Positions 6,009-6,227 of a stretch of 6,227 bases of DNA are shown here, piece after piece. The notes under the pieces are model-generated. The model ran no database searches and was not told the DNA's origin. It saw only the letters and a program-made list of their open reading frames with translations. Each line of letters opens with the position of its first letter. Within the stretch, counting starts at the first letter, position 1. The position numbers were made by a program, and so were the translations under genes. Source of the DNA: DATKEH01 sp035546355 (GTDB taxonomy: Bacteria; Acidobacteriota; Thermoanaerobaculia; Multivoradales; JAIOJS01); contig DATKEH010000060.1 of assembly GCA_035546355.1 (NCBI GenBank), positions 1 to 6,227 of the forward strand, in the 5' to 3' direction.

Positions 6009-6227
6009 ATGACTACCGTCCCCACCCTCGACCGTGGCGTCCTCACCGAGGAGAACGCCGACAAGCGCCGCCAGCTCATCGGCATGCTGAAGAAGGCGTA
6101 CTGGATGGAGATCGAGACGGTGATGAGCTACATCGCCAACTCGGTCAATCCGGACGGGGTGCGCGCGCAGGAGATCATCGAGTCCCTGGACGGAGACATC
6201 CAGGAGGAGCTCGGCCACGCCCAGGAG
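6009..6227 (+). CDS. Ferritin-like protein (3' end cut by window)
   Basis: The first 73 residues of a ferritin-like four-helix-bundle protein are visible. Helix A is about residues 17-46 and carries Glu34 and Glu36 in AYWMEIETVMSYIANS, the usual place of a helix-A metal-ligand glutamate. Helix B starts near 51, and EELGH at 66-70 supplies the E-x-x-H pair (Glu67, His70) expected for a diiron site. The pattern, including NSVNPDG and the following ExxH, is like small bacterial ferritin-like/bacterioferritin-type proteins rather than classical ferritin. The role is probably iron oxidation or storage, or oxidative stress defence. The C-terminal half with the remaining ligands lies outside the window, so the exact subfamily and activity are open. 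Confidence 0.82.
   Translation, partial: MTTVPTLDRGVLTEENADKRRQLIGMLKKAYWMEIETVMSYIANSVNPDGVRAQEIIESLDGDIQEELGHAQE

Noticed and set aside
1..6227. Mobile elements, CRISPR arrays, tRNA or rRNA genes, defence systems
   Set aside because: No transposase, integrase, regular spaced repeats, RNA gene pattern or defence-type domain was found on either strand.

Overview
This is a GC-rich (roughly 70% or more by eye) bacterial chromosomal window holding five protein-coding genes, two of them cut by the window edges. The proteins look proteobacterial in style: a long-form acetyl-CoA hydrolase/transferase, a type II Pat-like acetyltransferase/acyl-CoA ligase fusion, and a membrane-anchored monoheme cytochrome c. 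The lineage cannot be fixed from sequence alone. I see no tRNA, rRNA, CRISPR array, insertion sequence, integrase or phage gene.

Left half (1-4610): a divergent acetyl-CoA pair. On the minus strand (1814 down past base 1) lies the first 604 codons of an acetyl-CoA hydrolase/CoA-transferase. On the plus strand (1872-4610) lies a 912-residue fusion of an N-terminal GNAT acetyltransferase domain and a complete NDP-forming acyl-CoA synthetase, in the domain order of Streptomyces PatA-type enzymes. Both histidines expected for the ligase phosphorelay are present. The two starts are 57 bp apart, so the pair probably shares one control region. One enzyme consumes or transfers the CoA of acetyl-CoA. 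The other can acetylate proteins from acetyl-CoA and may also make or sense acetyl-CoA.

Right half (4611-6227): three plus-strand genes. First comes a small membrane-anchored cytochrome c with one CxxCH site and a histidine-rich tail (TTG start at 4713), preceded by an AT-richer stretch with a short palindrome and a good -10-like box. Next is a stand-alone PPC/DUF296 protein with its three metal-ligand histidines (5419-5856). After a 152 bp gap comes the start of a ferritin-like protein (6009 to the edge). The three have metal binding or heme in common, but a shared pathway is only a guess.

Caution for gene calling: the plus-strand frame of the Pat-like gene stays open backwards for 620 codons, antisense to the acetyl-CoA hydrolase. 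A naive call would give a false protein of about 1530 residues. The real gene starts at 1872. I found no clearly new system here. The most interesting points are the intact ligase histidines in the Pat-like fusion, its divergent pairing with a CoA hydrolase, and the histidine-rich cytochrome tail.
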